Origin: Pelagibacteraceae bacterium TMED13
Lineage (GTDB): Bacteria > Pseudomonadota > Alphaproteobacteria > Methylaequorales > Methylaequoraceae
Assembly: GCA_002167825.1 (NCBI GenBank)
Contig: NHBS01000044.1
Location: 6,170 to 12,932, forward strand
Direction: 5' to 3'
Length of the DNA stretch: 6,763 nucleotides
Shown: in pieces, positions 5,673 to 6,763 of the stretch
How positions within the stretch are numbered: position 1 is the first letter of the stretch
Layout of the letters: every line of letters starts with the position of its first letter
Program-made: the position numbers and the translations under genes
Notes under the pieces: generated by a model
What the model saw: the letters and a program-made list of their open reading frames with translations, nothing else
Told to the model about the DNA's origin: nothing
Database searches by the model: none

Positions 5673-6682
5673 CCTCGGGTGTTTATACCTTTAGTAGTTG
5701 AATACTCAAAATGAAGAGATTTGTCTGGAAATACGAGTTTATAGCAATGATGAGAGGCTGCAGCAGCCTCTGCAAATCCAGTTAAAATTAGTTTAAGCTT
5801 TCCAGGGTAATTACAAATGTCACCTATACCATAAATTCCCTTTTTAGATGTTTGACAGCTAGATTGATCAACTCTTAGGATTTTTTTTTCTATCTCCAAA
5901 CCCCAGTTAGAAATTGGCCCTAGTTTGGTGGATAGACCAAAAAATGGTAAAAAGTAGTCAACTTCAAGTTTTCTTGTTTCATTATTAAGGTCTTTTACAG
6001 TTAAGGTTTCAATTTTACCATTTTGACCTTGAATTGAATCAATTTGATAAGGAATTATCATTTCAATATTTTTATCAAGACTTAGGCTCTTTAATTTTTC
6101 AACACTATTTGGAGCAGCTCTTAATTTTTCTCTTCTGTGAATAAAGTAAATTTTTTTGGTAATACTAGATAATTCTATCGCCCAGTCAACAGCCGAATCT
6201 CCTCCACCAGCTATAGCTATTGTTTTATCAAGAAAAATATTTTTTTTATCAACATTATAGAGAACAGATATATTCTCAAAATTTTCAATATTTTCGAGTG
6301 GTGGTTTATTTGGTCCAAAAGCACCATTGCCAGCTGCAATAAAAATACATTTTGAAGATATTTTGTTTCCATTTGAGGTTTCGCAAATAAATTGGTCTTT
6401 GTTATAGTTTACTTGATCAACCCTTTGATTTAACAAAAATTTAGAATTAAATGGTTTGATTTGGTTTTTTAAACTTTCTACTAGATCATTTCCGGTTATA
6501 ACTGGGTAAGCTGGTATATCGTATATAGGTTTTTCGGGATAAAGCTCTGAGCATTGCCCACCTGCTTGTGGCAAGCAGTCAACAACACACGATTTCATTC
6601 CAAGTTGACCCAATTGAAATACTGAGAACAACCCTACTGGACCTGCTCCAATTATAAGTACATCTGTGTTAATTTGTTTCAT
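5669..6682 (-). CDS. Ferredoxin/flavodoxin-NADP+ reductase, thioredoxin-reductase-like (YumC type)
   Basis: The 337-residue flavoprotein has an FAD-binding 'GAGPVG' at 12-17, then '[20 protein letters not shown]' at 38-57, typical of the type-2 FNRs. The NADP(H)-binding segment has 'GGGDSAVD' at 159-166 and 'HRRE' at 182-185 for the 2'-phosphate. 'GIGDI' at 285-289 followed by 'YPGKLKLI' and 'GFAEAAAAS' closes the FAD site, and the tail has 'STTKG'. There is no CxxC redox pair where thioredoxin reductase has one, which separates it from TrxB. It would move electrons between NADPH and ferredoxin or flavodoxin in the cytoplasm. I chose the ATG at 6682 because relatives start just before '[12 protein letters not shown]'; an upstream TTG at 6703 would add seven residues and neither has a clear ribosome-binding site. 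Convergent to ahcY with a four-base overlap. Confidence 0.93.
   Translation of the reverse strand: MKQINTDVLIIGAGPVGLFSVFQLGQLGMKSCVVDCLPQAGGQCSELYPEKPIYDIPAYPVITGNDLVESLKNQIKPFNSKFLLNQRVDQVNYNKDQFICETSNGNKISSKCIFIAAGNGAFGPNKPPLENIENFENISVLYNVDKKNIFLDKTIAIAGGGDSAVDWAIELSSITKKIYFIHRREKLRAAPNSVEKLKSLSLDKNIEMIIPYQIDSIQGQNGKIETLTVKDLNNETRKLEVDYFLPFFGLSTKLGPISNWGLEIEKKILRVDQSSCQTSKKGIYGIGDICNYPGKLKLILTGFAEAAAASHHCYKLVFPDKSLHFEYSTTKGINTRG
5753..5771. repeat. Perfect 8-bp inverted repeat near the 3' end of the reductase gene
   Basis: AGAGGCTG (5753-5760) and CAGCCTCT (5764-5771) are perfectly complementary with a three-base loop, unusually G+C rich for this window. On the minus strand it encodes part of the conserved 'AEAAAAS' run through GAG GCT GCT GCA GCC TCT codons. 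It lies about 80 bases beyond the ahcY stop. There is no T-tract on either strand after it, so it is not a standard intrinsic terminator, though it could form the 3' end structure of a processed operon transcript. Confidence 0.4.
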
Positions 6683-6729
6683 AATAATATTTTTATATAA
6701 CAATATTTATATTAGAATAATAAAGCAAA
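6683..6729. other. Short AT-rich spacer upstream of the reductase gene
   Basis: This spacer of under 50 bases is almost entirely A and T and presumably carries the reductase promoter. Several -10-like hexamers are present on the minus strand but none pairs with a convincing -35 element, so no specific promoter is called. Confidence 0.3.
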
Positions 6730-6763
6730 ATGAAAGAGCATTCTAAATTTTTTTTAAATTCAC
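6730..6763 (+). CDS. Possible 5' end of a divergent gene (cut by right edge)
   Basis: An ATG at 6730 opens a frame of 11 codons, MKEHSKFFLNS, that stays open to the edge. It points away from the reductase, leaving a 47-base divergent gap comparable to the 37-base one at the left end, so a real gene start is plausible. There is no obvious ribosome-binding site and the fragment is far too short to assign to any family. Confidence 0.25.
   Translation, partial: MKEHSKFFLNS

Noticed and set aside
5669..6682. Thioredoxin reductase (trxB) as the identity of the minus-strand flavoprotein
   Set aside because: The CxxC redox motif between the two halves of the NADPH domain is missing and the '[17 protein letters not shown]' segment and C-terminal tail fit the YumC-type ferredoxin-NADP+ reductases.
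1..6763. CRISPR arrays, insertion sequences, tRNA or rRNA genes, prophage or defence genes
   Set aside because: No spaced direct repeats, terminal inverted repeats, transposase motifs or cloverleaf-like segments were found; nearly every base is accounted for by housekeeping or regulatory genes.

Overview
The window is AT-rich (about two-thirds A+T), with frequent A and T homopolymers and tightly packed genes. The order hprK - rapZ - EIIA(Man) - HPr/EI - ahcY is an alphaproteobacterial arrangement; in Sinorhizobium-like genomes the equivalent run follows the chvI-chvG two-component genes. Low G+C, gene overlaps and very short spacers suggest a streamlined alphaproteobacterium, plausibly a marine lineage of the SAR11/HIMB59 type. 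That placement is inference; no rRNA or other phylogenetic marker is present.

Layout. (1) Bases 1-173, minus strand: 5' part of a HugZ/pyridoxamine-oxidase-like flavoprotein gene running off the left edge. (2) A 37-bp, almost pure A+T divergent spacer. (3) Bases 211-5672, plus strand: one probable operon of six genes, namely a PCu(A)C periplasmic copper chaperone, a single-domain HPr kinase (hprK), rapZ, an EIIA(Man)-type PTS protein, a fused HPr-Enzyme I protein, and S-adenosylhomocysteinase (ahcY). Neighbouring genes overlap by 4-19 bases or are 7 bases apart. (4) Bases 5669-6682, minus strand: a YumC-type ferredoxin/flavodoxin-NADP+ reductase whose stop codon interlocks with that of ahcY. 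(5) A short AT-rich spacer and possibly the first codons of a further plus-strand gene at the right edge.

How the genes fit together. EI-HPr-EIIA form a phosphorelay from phosphoenolpyruvate with no sugar permease (EIIB/EIIC) in view, so it looks like a regulatory PTS. HprK can phosphorylate a serine on the HPr domain, and both the HPr histidine and the serine are conserved in the fusion. RapZ is a nucleotide- and RNA-binding regulator. AhcY recycles S-adenosylhomocysteine and is a conserved neighbour of this cluster. The most interesting point is the EIIA/HPr-EI junction: an A8 tract sits exactly where a -1 frameshift or a one-base insertion would join the two reading frames into an EIIA-HPr-EI protein. 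The second gene otherwise starts at a TTG codon inside the first gene.
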